Shown: positions 1 through 9,925 of the stretch, piece by piece
How positions within the stretch are numbered: the stretch's first letter is position 1
Layout of the letters: every line of letters starts with the position of its first letter
The notes under the pieces: model-generated
The model's input: the letters and a program-made list of their open reading frames with translations, nothing else
Databases searched by the model: none
What the model was told of the DNA's origin: nothing
Translations under genes and position numbers: made by a program
Assembly: GCA_009746045.1 (NCBI GenBank)
Contig: RPFO01000079.1
Location: 4,502,131-4,566,130, forward strand
DNA: 64,000 nucleotides
Direction: 5' to 3'
Source: Mesostigma viride
Lineage: Eukaryota > Streptophyta > Mesostigmatophyceae > Mesostigmatales > Mesostigmataceae

Positions 1-482
1 GAATGAAATCTCGCGATGGTCCGATCGCAGCTAGAACATACCTTACTGATAAACATAAAATAGTAGTGCCTGACCCTCAGATGCAGTATTTAAAAAATAA
101 TCATGGGCAACGGCTCGTCAAGGCTAGGTGATTTTGCACAAACATCAACATTGCTTGCTCGCGACTTCATCAGCTGGCGTTCATGTTGCCCACTTAAAAT
201 ACCGGTGTGAGCTTGACCAGCACAAATGTTGTTGCTGTTGTTGTTGCCACGCAATGGGCAGCAGAGATTTGTAGACTGTTGTTGGACGTACTACAGTAAC
301 AGTAACTGTTGAGGACGGGCTACAGTTTCAACTTCAACTTGTGAGTAAATCCATGTTCCGTACCCAAGTAACAAAAGGCGTGGGGCGGTGCAGCTCTGAC
401 CCTACAACGAATGGGTCAGCACTGCATGGGCAGCCGGCAAGTCCAGTCTGTCAAATGCGTAGACTAGACTGGTAGAGCGGGC
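1..482. other. Left edge, no gene recognised
   Basis: I see no convincing reading frame, RNA gene or transposon end here. The region serves as the left flank of the retroelement insertion that follows. Confidence 0.5.
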
Positions 483-490
483 CGGGTAAC

Positions 491-535
491 AAATTAATTA
501 ATTAATTAATTAAAACACGTGCTCCCGTTGGGGAG
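491..535 (-). repeat. Retroelement 3' hairpin and (AATT)n tail
   Basis: On the minus strand the sequence CTCCCCAACGGGAG can fold into a small stem-loop and is followed by a short AATT repeat. The same arrangement recurs at several other retroelement ends in this window (for example 23.34 kb, 29.19 kb, 36.44 kb and 45.39 kb). Confidence 0.7.
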
Positions 536-922
536 TCACGGAGCACCGAAGTGCTTTTAATCCCTGTGTGTGCACAACAGGAGAAAGGGCAGAGACCCCC
601 AGTCTCCTTCATGCCAAAGGCATGCCACAGCTGCATTCGGGCGCGCTATAGCTAAACGGACACGCTAACGATCCGGCATACTGTGGGTGCAATAAGACCC
701 GTGTGAGCATATCATAACAAGGAGCGTGGGCAAGTAATCTGATCGAAGCCAGGACGTAGCATGGCTGTACAAGGACTAAGCTATAGGGCTATGGCTGGTT
801 GTGTACCGTGCGTTTGCGGTGCACGTGACTAGGTAAGGTGGCACAACTAGGCAAACATTCTAAGCATGGCTGCCATGGCGGCAGTGACTACCAATGAAGT
901 CAAGCTAGGGCTACAAGCTATT

Positions 923-2281
923 CTAGCCCGCTGGGGGCGTCCACATCTTGTGGTTGATCATCAGGTCCCCGCCCCTCCAGTACACCTTGGGCTTCTGGGG
1001 GTCCTGCTTGTGGCGGAGGTATTCAGGCCACAGGTCACGTCGCTGCTGCTGCTGAGCGGGGGTCAGGTCGTCATCCAGCGTCCAGGTGAGGTCGTGCAAC
1101 CGCTTGCGACGAGAGAGGAACCGCTGCTTGTCCTCACGGGAAGGGAAGGTGAGCAGGACTGGTGGGGGAGCCGCCTTGTCCCGTGAGTGGGGAAGGCGGT
1201 GGCACCCACGCAGTTCTACCTCACCTACCAGGCCCATGAGGGTAAGGAGCTGGTCCTTATAAGCTCGTCGGCAAGGGAGGTTGACGTCTCACCTGGCTTC
1301 TGGGGGAAGCGACGTAGCACCACCCGGCAGTCGCGGCGGGCGCGGTCGGTGGCCTCCTGTTGTTGAGCCTGGCGGAGGTCTTCCAGCTCCTGGAGCTTCG
1401 TAGCGATGGCGTCGGTGGTGGAGGCGGTCGCGGTCCGCAGCAGGTCCGCATAGGAGAGCGGCGGGAGGTCACCAGCATCCAGCCGGGGTGGCTGGGATGC
1501 GATGGTGGCCGTCTGCTCCGCTATCTTTGGGACCTGTGAGGCAAGGGCCTCGGTGTGGGCGGTGATGGCTTCAAGCTTCTTCATGAGCACGCCGCACTTG
1601 CCCTCCACCTGGTTGAGGCGAGAGACAAGTGCAGCGTGCGTCTCAGATGCCTGTGCCGCGGTGTGCAGCGCCGTGAACTGGGGTTGGAGCTTGTGGACGA
1701 CCTTGGTTTCAACATTGGAGACCCGGGCCTCCACCGTGTTGAGTGTCGTGTTCAGCGAGGTCAGCTTCTCGGCCAACGGCCAGGTCACGTGCTCCTCCAG
1801 CACTGCTCGGATGTCATCCTTGCAGAGGGAGGAAGCCGATGTGGCTGTCGGCTGCGCAGGCTGGGCTGGGGCGCGGATGTTGGTGGCGATTTGGTCCAGG
1901 GGTAGCTGGAAGAAGCTGCACAGACAGGATAGCGAGGCGGTGGTCTCCCCTGTTAAAGAACCTCTCCAGGTTCTCGTCCGGGATTGGCCCTGTGCACCCA
2001 TGGAGCTTGCGTTCCTGTGCTAAGTAACGCACGATTGCGGCGCATTCTGCTGTGGTAAGCTGCAGCCAGTGCGGAAAAGAAAAGCGGTCGTAATCGGGTA
2101 GCCACTGTCGCCATTTGTGGTCGTGGCATGGTTTCTTGGGTTCAGGCGAAGCGCTTGGCGATGGGTTTGCTGGCGATGGATTGGCGAGCCCAGGAGGCTG
2201 GGCCAGGACGATGGCGAGTGGGTTGGGCTGGGAGCCGGCAAGCTCCTTTTCCAAACCCCGTTTTGCTTTTGGGGTCGTCAT
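923..2281 (-). pseudogene. LINE-type ORF1 protein (RNA-binding/chaperone-like), frameshifted
   Basis: Three overlapping minus-strand frames together give an ORF1 product of about 450 residues. The Pro-rich N-terminus starts at 2,281 (MTTPKAKRG). The middle (about 1,930 to 1,250) is helical and heptad-like, with repeated VEARVSNVETK-type segments that suggest a coiled coil. The C-terminus (1,237 to 923) has the RKRL..LTWTLDDDLTPAQQ and WPEYLRHKQ signature and a Pro/Trp tail. The order coiled coil, then basic RNA-binding domain, then C-terminal domain is that of L1-like ORF1 proteins, which coat their own RNA. Frame changes near 1,930 and 1,240 mean either decay or base-call indels. The same domain recurs at 28.2-28.8 kb and, in another subfamily, at 45.8-46.4 kb. 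Assignment as ORF1 is by pattern; exact family placement is not possible here. Confidence 0.7.
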
Positions 2282-2491
2282 AGCTGCTTGTCACGTGCGT
2301 AACTTTGGCAATACTGCGTTTCGTGCAGCCGTAACCGATTATACTGGCATGTGCGTCTCAAAAAAGCGCATCGAATGCAAGTGGTCTGACCGAATTTGGG
2401 GCTCAGACGCAAAAGATCTGAACTCCGCCGTCAGCCATACCGCCGTCAGCCATTTTCGTGTTCAGTCAGGTAACCGAGTCGGGTAACAAAT

Positions 2492-3426
2492 GCGCTGCAG
2501 ACTGCAGACCTGCAGTAGGTACGCAACACGATGTGAAGGTGCTGAGCCGCAAAACGTTGATGAAGTTCACGGCAGTCGAGCCAGCTGACTTTGTTTTGCG
2601 TGTTTTCTAATCCTGCATTATTCGATAGTGCGCTAGAGAAGCGAATCATGACAAAGAAGAAAGAGCCCCCGATTCCCCTGGGCTACAAATTCAAAGACCA
2701 TTTCTCACGAGGCTGTGGCATTTTAACCTTGGCCGGCAGTGCAAGCGGTCGGCGGGCTTTGGGCACGGTCGTTACAGACCAGGCGCAGGCAGGCATCGAG
2801 TTAGAAGGGGACGTTAGAAGCGAGCGCATGTGAAATGGACGGACAGGAAGCTGCGCCGGCCCGGCGGTAAAACTGGGAACCAACATACAAAGAAAGCCAA
2901 GATGGCACTACCTAGCGGTGACGAAGAACCTGGTCCTCGTTTTTATAGAGGAACCCGGGTCTCCTGAGGTAGCTTTTCCAACTTCCAATGGCCTATGGGT
3001 GTAGGGTGCATGCAAACAGGCGGCATCATGTTTAATAGCTTACTTAGTCAGGCCGCGCCATGTATGGGTGAGCCAATGTGAGAGCTATACACTGCCTACC
3101 GGCAATGCGTACTATGTTTTGTAGCCTCCTATTGTTATACCATGTGCACATGCTTGTATGCATGCTAAGTTATCATCGTCGCGTGTCTTAGTAGGGCTGC
3201 CGGCTGCCGGCTGCGTATACCCCGGTATGAGAATCAGGGCACAAGCAGCCCACTACTAGGGGCCTATGGCAAGGCTTCAGAGTTTAGGATAAATTATATA
3301 ACTGTATAAGAAATCCTATTGGGATTTTGTTTAAAAAAAAAAAAAAATCGCCACCATCGCTTCGCGGCCTCGGCCGGGACCCTTACCGGAATTACCGGAA
3401 CCCCCCCACCCCTTAGCAAAAACACT
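2492..3426. other. Intergenic, no clear gene
   Basis: There is one short plus-strand frame (2,649-2,833, starting MTKKKEPPIPLGYKF) that I do not recognise and cannot support as a gene. A run of 15 or more A lies at about 3,331-3,347, possibly the tail of an old retroposon. Confidence 0.4.
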
Positions 3427-3704
3427 GTCCTACACACAGATCTCAAATGATTTATCTACTAGTACCAAATCCGAAAGGCTTGCATCACTCCCCGGAAAGG
3501 AGAACTTTTGCGGATGACTGTAGGTGTCAGTTGGCGATGCCTTAGGATCCGGAGACGTCCGTCCTATAGTCAGCAAAATTGGTGCGAGAGGTCCCCAATT
3601 CGATTCCGGCCTGGATTCATTTGCAGATCGCGTTTTTCCGTGTTTTCCGCGGACCGGCACTGAACGCAAATGGTTTTCACCTTTGCGGCGTGCCAAATCA
3701 GAAT
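3427..3704 (+). repeat. SINE-like repeat, copy 1
   Basis: This stretch of about 278 bp matches the 280-bp insertion at 36,703-36,982 (opposite strand) from CCTACACACAGATCTC to ATCAGAAT. An internal box-B-like motif (AATTCGATTCC here, AGTTCGATTCC in the other copy) sits about 28 bp after a weak box-A-like TAGTCAGCAAAATTGG. That is shorter than in a normal tRNA. A tRNA-derived SINE is possible but not proven. Confidence 0.55.
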
Positions 3705-3742
3705 AACTCCGTTGGGAGTGGACAATATTTCACCGGAGGTGG

Positions 3743-5354
3743 ATGCCTGAGCTTGAGCCTTTCCTCCGGGGTGTTTGCAACCGGATTCTACGAGATGGCC
3801 TCCCCCCGCCGACGTATTGGAAGACCGCTGTCCGGGTCATGCTCGATCTACAAGGGCAAGGGGGCCGCCGCGGATACCGGCAACTACCGCGGCGTATGCG
3901 TCCAAAGCTGCGTGCTGAAAGTCTTCATGCCTCTCCTGCTGAACCGCATGCGCGCCAGCCTCGATCCCCGCCTAGGTGGGTCCCAGATGGGCTTCCGTGT
4001 TGGTCGCAATTGTGTTATGGTCTCCATTACCGCGCGCCGGCGCCTGATCGAGGAAGTGGGCCGCCTGGCCCCCGGCCTCTTGCCATTGCTATTGATCTTC
4101 GTGGATTACACCAAGGCATTCGATACGGTTATATGGGACGCCCTGTGGGTGGTCCTTCACCTGTTCCGTGTCCCATCCTACATCGTACGTTGAGATCATC
4201 CGCCAGTTCTATGAAGAGTCCCACTGAGCCCAGGTCCGTACCGCCGACGGCGTCACTGAATCCGGCTTCCCCCCTGCACACCGGGGTGTGGCAGGGCTGT
4301 GTGCTCTCCCCATATCTATCTATTCATCATTATGGTGGACTATATATTATGCGGCGTGCACTTGTAAGCCCGCTTCGCCCGGGTGGAGGGGCGCCCGCCG
4401 GGGATCGAGGTCACGGAGTACGCCAGCTACGGCGGGGTTGACCCACCCTACCGCCTGAGCAATCTGATCTACGCTGATGACACGACACTCGTGGAAACCC
4501 CGGAGTCAGCCCAACTCTGGCTAGACAGCTTATCACTGGAAGCGCGGGCGGTGGGGCTTATGATCAGCAAGAAAACGGAGGACATGGCCATCCGCGTCCC
4601 TGCTGGGATAGCCCCACCCACCCTCCTAGCTCTTGCTGGACGGCAGCCCCGTCCCCCCGGCGACTCGCTTCAAGCTCCTTGGCAGCTGGCTTCCCTCCAC
4701 GGCCGACGACATCAACACCCGCATCGGCCAGGCCTGGGCGGCCCTAGCTCCGCCGCCTCAACAGGTTCTGGACCTGCCGCTACCTGAGTGAGCGACGCAA
4801 GCGCATTTTGTTCAAGGCCCTTGTCCTCAGCATCCGATCCTTTATGGCTGCGAGGCGTGGACCCTGGACCAGGCGCTGAGCCAGCAGCTTGACGGCGCTG
4901 TCACTCGAATGCTCCGTCATATCCTCGGCGTCCGCTACCAAGAACGCCGCATGCACCCGGGCCGAGCTCTACTGCGAGCTCCCTCTTGTCACCCATACCA
5001 TCCGACACCGCCGCCTCCTCTTTGCCGGCCATCTTGCCCGCACAGACCCTGGAGGTGAATACCGATGTGGGCCCTGCATGCCGGGCCAACCAGGTAGACA
5101 CCTCCTCCTATGGCAGGGTCCCCTTGTCCCATCGCAACCCACTGGAAAACTTGCGCGCGCCGGGCACCGGCGCGGCGCGACCCGGACCTATGTGGTCAAC
5201 ACAACTGCTTGAAGATGCAGGGCTTCTGGGACTATCCGTACTCCGCGCCCGCATGATTGACAAGGAGAAATGGGCTGCCATCTGCGATAAACACCTTCCT
5301 GAGGGGTCTGCTCCTGTTTTCTCCCCACGGGCCCCGCGGCCCGTTGCTATATAG
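3743..5354 (+). pseudogene. LINE ORF2 reverse transcriptase, decayed
   Basis: Pieces of a non-LTR reverse transcriptase appear in successive frames. They include NYRGV with QMGFRVGR (fingers/palm motifs), FVDYTKAFDTVIW with the first catalytic Asp (about 4,100-4,135), GVWQGCVLSP (about 4,285-4,310), and YADDTTLVE with the catalytic Asp pair (about 4,470-4,495). A C-terminal HRRLLFAGHLARTD segment (about 5,008-5,050) resembles the end of many LINE ORF2 proteins. No N-terminal endonuclease is visible, so the copy is 5'-truncated or decayed. Several frame changes and at least one stop (near 4,193) break the frame. The family enzyme copies LINE RNA at a nicked target; this copy cannot make an intact protein as read. 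Confidence 0.8.
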
Positions 5355-5489
5355 CCACTGAGGGTAGAAGTCCGCAGGTGGAGGTTATTGGTCCTGAGGA
5401 TAGCCGGCTACACTACCACCTCGTCTGCCATTATACCAGTAGAGGACAGCTCGGATGAGGATTACATCCCCATCTAGTTCACGCTTAAC

Positions 5490-5612
5490 GGTTGGGGGAT
5501 GATGCAGACGATATTTGTTTAAACTCTTGTGTAGTTATTTTTCTAATGAGATTAGCATAGTACTCCGTGGCATGCATGCCTTTGCGCATGACACGCAAGT
5601 ACTTACTTACTT
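5490..5612 (+). repeat. LINE 3' end with (CTTA)n tail
   Basis: A segment with GATGATGCAGA, GAGATTAGCATAGTACTC and CGCATGACACGCAAGTAC ends in an ACTT repeat. Matching ends lie near 25,015-25,110 and 34,985-35,095 (inside the two large elements), and a shorter match lies at 47,150-47,178. It marks the 3' terminus of one LINE family. Confidence 0.6.
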
Positions 5613-5964
5613 ATGGTGGACTATATTATGCGGCGTGCACAAGCCCGCTTCGCCCGGCCGGGTGGAGCTAGGGGCGCCCGCCAGGGATCGAGGTCACAGA
5701 GTACGCCAGCTACGGCGGGGTTGACCCACCCTACCACCTGAGCAATCTGATCTACGCTGATGACACGACACTCGTGGAAACCCCGGAGTCAGCCCAACTC
5801 TGGCTAGACAGCTTATCACTGGAAGCGCGGGCAGTGGGGCTTATGATCAGCAAGAAAACGGAGGTCTGACATGGCCGTCCGTTTAACTGCTGGGATAGCC
5901 CCACCCACCCTCCTCTTGCTGGACGGCAGCCCTGTCCCCCCGGCGACTCCCTTCAAGCTCCTAT
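5612..5964 (+). pseudogene. Second partial copy of the LINE reverse transcriptase
   Basis: This stretch repeats about 4,331-4,690 with small indels and again includes the ATCTACGCTGATGACACG (YADD) region. It is cut off at its right end by the (ATTC)n array. A local duplication or an independent truncated insertion would both fit. Confidence 0.75.
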
Positions 5965-5966
5965 AT

Positions 5967-6375
5967 CATTCATTCATTCATTCATTCATTCATTCATTCA
6001 TTCATTCATTCATTCATTCATTCATTCATTCATTCATTCATTCATTCATTCATTCATTCATTCATTCATTCATTCATTCATTCATTCATTCATTCATTCA
6101 TTCATTCATTCATTCATTCATTCATTCATTCATTCGTTCGTTCGTTCGTTCGTTCGTTCGTTCGTTCATTCATTCATTCATTCATTCATTCATTCATTCA
6201 TTCATTCATTCATTCATTCATTCATTCATTCATTCATTCATTCATTCATTCATTCATTCATTCATTCATTCATTCATTCATTCATTCATTCATTCATTCA
6301 TTCATTCATTCATTCATTCATTCATTCATTCATTCATTCATTCATTCATTCATTCATTCATTCATTCATTCATTC
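5967..6375. repeat. (ATTC)n microsatellite, left part of split array
   Basis: About 400 bp of uninterrupted CATT repeats with an internal block of about eight GTTC units (about 6,134-6,167). The array continues beyond the MITE at 6,376-6,868. The long IHSF-repeat reading frames across it are a by-product of the repeat. Confidence 0.97.
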
Positions 6376-6868
6376 GGCCGGGCCCACTTCAAATGTTCCG
6401 CCGTCCAAGCCAAGTGTGTGACACTTTTGGTCGTTTTTTGCAAAAAAAAAATAAAATTTCGCACGAGTTCGCGTGATTTTCGCGTGATTTTCGCAAAATT
6501 TTCACACATTTTCGCACGATTTCGCACGATTTCGCACAATTTTGCATGATTTCGCACAATTTCGCATGGATTTCAACCAAGGGTCGTTTTGGGGAGTGAC
6601 GTTTGACAAAATTTCGCATGAATTCACACACGTTGTGCACATCAAAATTTTTTACCGTCGACATTTTTCACATGAAATTTCGCACAATTTCAGCAAATTT
6701 CGCACAAATTCGCACGATTTCAGCAAATTTCACACGATTTCAGCAAATTTCGCACAATTTCGCACGATTTCGCACGACGAATCACTCTGCAGAGTGACGA
6801 TCGTCGAAAAAGTCAAAAAAACGACCAAAAGTGTCACACTTTTCGGAACATTTGAAGTGGGCCCGGCC
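6376..6868. mobile_element. 493-bp MITE with 25-bp TIRs and 4-bp target duplication, copy 1
   Basis: It begins with GGCCGGGCCCACTTC and ends with its reverse complement; 25 terminal bases match perfectly. The interior is made of short related units (TTTCGCACGATT and variants). The flanks ATTC/ATTC agree with a 4-bp duplication but are ambiguous because the target is (ATTC)n. Copy 2 at 15,141-15,633 settles the length (493 bp in both) and the 4-bp duplication. There is no coding capacity, so it is a non-autonomous DNA transposon. Confidence 0.85.
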
Positions 6869-7902
6869 ATTCATTCATTCATTCATTCATTCATTCATTC
6901 ATTCATTCATTCATTCATTCATTCATTCATTCATTCATTCATTCATTCATTCATTCATTCATTCATTCATTCATTCATTCATTCATTCATTCATTCATTC
7001 ATTCATTCATTCATTCATTCATTCATTCATTCATTCATTCATTCATTCATTCATTCATTCATTCATTCATTCATTCATTCATTCATTCATTCATTCATTC
7101 ATTCATTCATTCATTCATTCATTCATTCATTCATTCATTCATTCATTCATTCATTCATTCATTCATTCATTCATTCATTCATTCATTCATTCATTCATTC
7201 ATTCAAATGTTCATTCATTCATTCATTCATTCATTCATTCATTCATTCATTCATTCATTCATTCATTCATTCATTCATTCATTCATTCATTCATTCATTC
7301 ATTCATTCATTCATTCATTCATTCATTCATTCATTCATTCATTCATTCATTCATTCATTCATTCATTCATTCATTCATTCATTCATTCATTCATTCATTC
7401 ATTCATTCATTCATTCATTCATTCATTCATTCATTCATTCATTCATTCATTCATTCATTCATTCATTCATTCATTCATTCATTCATTCATTCATTCATTC
7501 ATTCATTCATTCATTCATTCATTCATTCATTCATTCATTCATTCATTCATTCATTCATTCATTCATTCATTCATTCATTCATTCATTCATTCATTCATTC
7601 ATTCATTCATTCATTCATTCATTCATTCATTCATTCATTCATTCATTCATTCATTCGATCATTCATTCATTCATTCATTCATTCATAATTTCATTCATTC
7701 ATTCATTCATTCATTCATTCATTCATTCATTCATTCATTCATTCATTCATTCATTCATTCATTCATTCATTCATTCATTCATTCATTCATTCATTCATTC
7801 ATTCATTCATTCATTCATTCATTCATTCATTCATTCATTCATTCATTCATTCATTCATTCATTCATTCATTCATTCATTCATTCATTAATTCATTCATTC
7901 AA
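6869..7902. repeat. (ATTC)n microsatellite, right part of split array
   Basis: About 1 kb of CATT repeats with a few variant units (AAATG near 7,206, CGATC near 7,655, ATAATTT near 7,685). The CGATC and ATAATTT variants recur in the arrays at 9.0-9.4 and 16.25-16.58 kb. Confidence 0.97.
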
Positions 7903-8295
7903 TCCATTTCTGGCCTTGCCTTGCTTTGCATGCATCACCACAAAACATCAAATTTATTACAATATGTGTGCTAGCTCTATACGGTGGAATAACACAGACA
8001 TGTCTACCAGATGGCAACACGGCCATCTGTATGCTAGGGTGAGCACACTATGTGAATGTGCAGGGCCAGCCCACAGCAGCTGTGCCCCTGCTCTACCCAC
8101 ATCTCCTTACATGGCTAACAGCCGAAAAATACGTAGGACATGCAAAAAAGAAAACTTAAAACTACCTAGCTATGGGGGTACTTTGTCCCAACCCAGGTTC
8201 ACCCTCGGGTTAGTTAAACCATTTCCCCCCTGACCTCCCACACAAGGGTGAGGTCAGTTGATAGCTAAAAGACGAGAGATAAAAACAGGAGGACG
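7903..8295. other. Unique stretch, no gene of its own
   Basis: I see no supported reading frame. It probably belongs to the 3' side of the minus-strand recombinase exon that follows. Confidence 0.4.
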
Positions 8296-8799
8296 TCAAA
8301 ACACGACGCCACCGAAGTGGCGCCGGAACGCCGCTGGGTCAAAACCCAGGGCCTGAGCCCAGAGGGCGGGTGGGATGTCGCGCCCCAGGAGGCTGCGGTG
8401 GAGGCCAATGTAGCGCGTGACCGAGAGGGCCGAAGCCCACCGGCCGCGCAGCTGGATGGCCTCCGGCGACTCGCCAGCGATGGCGTCGTGCGTCGCCCCC
8501 CCATGCCGGAGGCTGTGAAAAGAAAACATCCCTGGGATGCCCATCCGGGCCTGCACAGCCTCCCACTGCTGCCTAGCCTGGCTGTACGTTAAGCCCCGAA
8601 AGAGGAGTGCCTCCGGGGGCTGGCCAGCCGTCAGACGTCGCAGGAGCCACAAAGAAAGTGGATCCCGGACGAGGACGTGCTGGGCCGCCCCCTGCGCAGT
8701 TTTGGGGTTGCGCAGCACAAGGGCACCGACCATGGGCCCTGGCTCGAGAAGGGGGTGGCCGGGATGAGCCACATCCCGAACCCGCAGCCCTAGCGCCTA
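8296..8799 (-). CDS. Tyrosine recombinase C-terminal exon (DIRS/Crypton type)
   Basis: The minus-strand frame carries the tyrosine-recombinase core. It shows an upstream LRNPKTAQGA segment with a candidate first Arg, then HSLRHGGATHDAIAG (the H-x-x-R-like box), RGRWAS, and a closing TRYI with the candidate nucleophilic Tyr. Spacing and residues fit the recombinases of DIRS-like retrotransposons or Crypton elements, which insert by strand exchange. A polypyrimidine-AG acceptor (TTTTGCCTAG) precedes the frame at about 8,800, so it is likely the last exon of a spliced gene. No DIRS reverse transcriptase or split terminal repeats are visible nearby. The element is therefore partial, or the rest has been displaced by the (ATTC)n tracts. 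A stand-alone domesticated recombinase is less likely. Confidence 0.7.
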
Positions 8800-9004
8800 G
8801 GCAAAAGAAACAACCTGCTTCCCTAGAATGGAAGCCCACCCTTTATAGCAACCACCTCTCCAGCCAACCCCTACCTGGGTGGCTGGGGTACGGGTGCCAG
8901 CACAAAAAATATTTTTTCTAAAATTATTTTTTCCTTTGGTGCTATACGGCGTTGCATTCTCCGCTCAGCAGGTTAGTCATAGATAAAATGAGCATAGCTC
9001 ACCA

Positions 9005-9416
9005 ATTCATTCATTCATTCATTCATTCATTCATTCATTCATTCATTCATTCATTCATTCATTCATTCATTCATTCATTCATTCATTCATTCATTCATTC
9101 ATTCATTCATTCATTCATTCATTCATTCATTCATTCATTCATTCATTCATTCGATCATTCATTCATTCATTCATTCATTCATTCATTCATTCATTCATTC
9201 ATTCATTCATTCATTCATTCATAATTTCATTCATTCATTCATTCATTCATTCATTCATTCATTCATTCATTCATTCATTCATTCATTCATTCATTCATTC
9301 ATTCATTCATTCATTCATTCATTCATTCATTCATTCATTCATTCATTCATTCATTCATTCATTCATTCATTCATTCATTCGATCATTCATTCATTCATTC
9401 ATTCATTCATTCATTC
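9005..9416. repeat. (ATTC)n microsatellite, left part of array split by CACTA element
   Basis: About 410 bp of CATT repeats with CGATC and ATAATTT variant units. It resumes at 13,809 after the 4.4-kb transposon. Confidence 0.97.
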
Positions 9417-9419
9417 CAC

Positions 9420-9780
9420 TAGGAACTCAGATTCTGAGAATTTTCTCAAAACCCTCAATTTTCTCACCTTTTGTGAGAATTTTTTGAGAAAATTGAGAAA
9501 AATCTCAATTTTTTTCCGCAAACGCTAGGCAAGAAATCTCACCAGGGTGAGATTTTGGTGAGAAAAAGGGGGTTTTGGTGAGATTGGGGTGAGAAAAAAC
9601 CCTAAAGTGAGAAAAAAGGTGAGAATGGGTGAGAAAAAGTGAGAAAATTTGAGAAAATTGAGAAAATTGAGAAGTTTCTCACCAACACGAGAAAAATCAC
9701 TAACACGAGAAAAATCACAAGTCAACGTGGTGAGAAATTTCTCACCAAGATTGTAACACGAGAAAAATCATGAGCTTTAT
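9420..9780. repeat. CACTA subterminal repeats, left
   Basis: Dense copies of GTGAGAAAA and GGTGAGATT-like units. Matching units in the opposite orientation occupy 13,470-13,800. In known CACTA elements such repeats bind the accessory transposon protein. Confidence 0.75.
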
Positions 9781-9925
9781 TTCATTAAGTCCTTAACGTG
9801 AAAAAAAACTCAACACCACTTTGATATGCATTATAGGGTGCACAAAGGTGCAATTAATATAGGGTTGTCATACAATATAAAACAGCACATCATTCCATAA
9901 ACAATGCTGTCATGCCCAAATTAAA

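Larger units (their letters stand above)
483..2491 (-). mobile_element. Complete ORF1-only retroelement with target duplication
   Basis: Read on the minus strand, the element starts near 2,479. It has about 200 bp of 5' leader, a LINE-type ORF1 (2,281 to 923), about 400 bp of 3' UTR, a small hairpin (522-535) and an (AATT)n tail (491-514). The 12-mer CGGGTAACAAAT flanks it at 483-494 and 2,480-2,491, which fits a target-site duplication from target-primed reverse transcription. There is no endonuclease or reverse transcriptase between the ends. It is therefore a whole non-autonomous unit, comparable in design to the mammalian HAL1 elements, which keep ORF1 only. Mobilisation in trans by a LINE ORF2 is inferred. 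Confidence 0.75.

Noticed and set aside
6542-8233. Very long open frames of IHSF repeats
   Set aside because: They are translations of (ATTC)n. Because four bases times three gives a 12-base period without a stop, any such tract is open. There is no coding signal.
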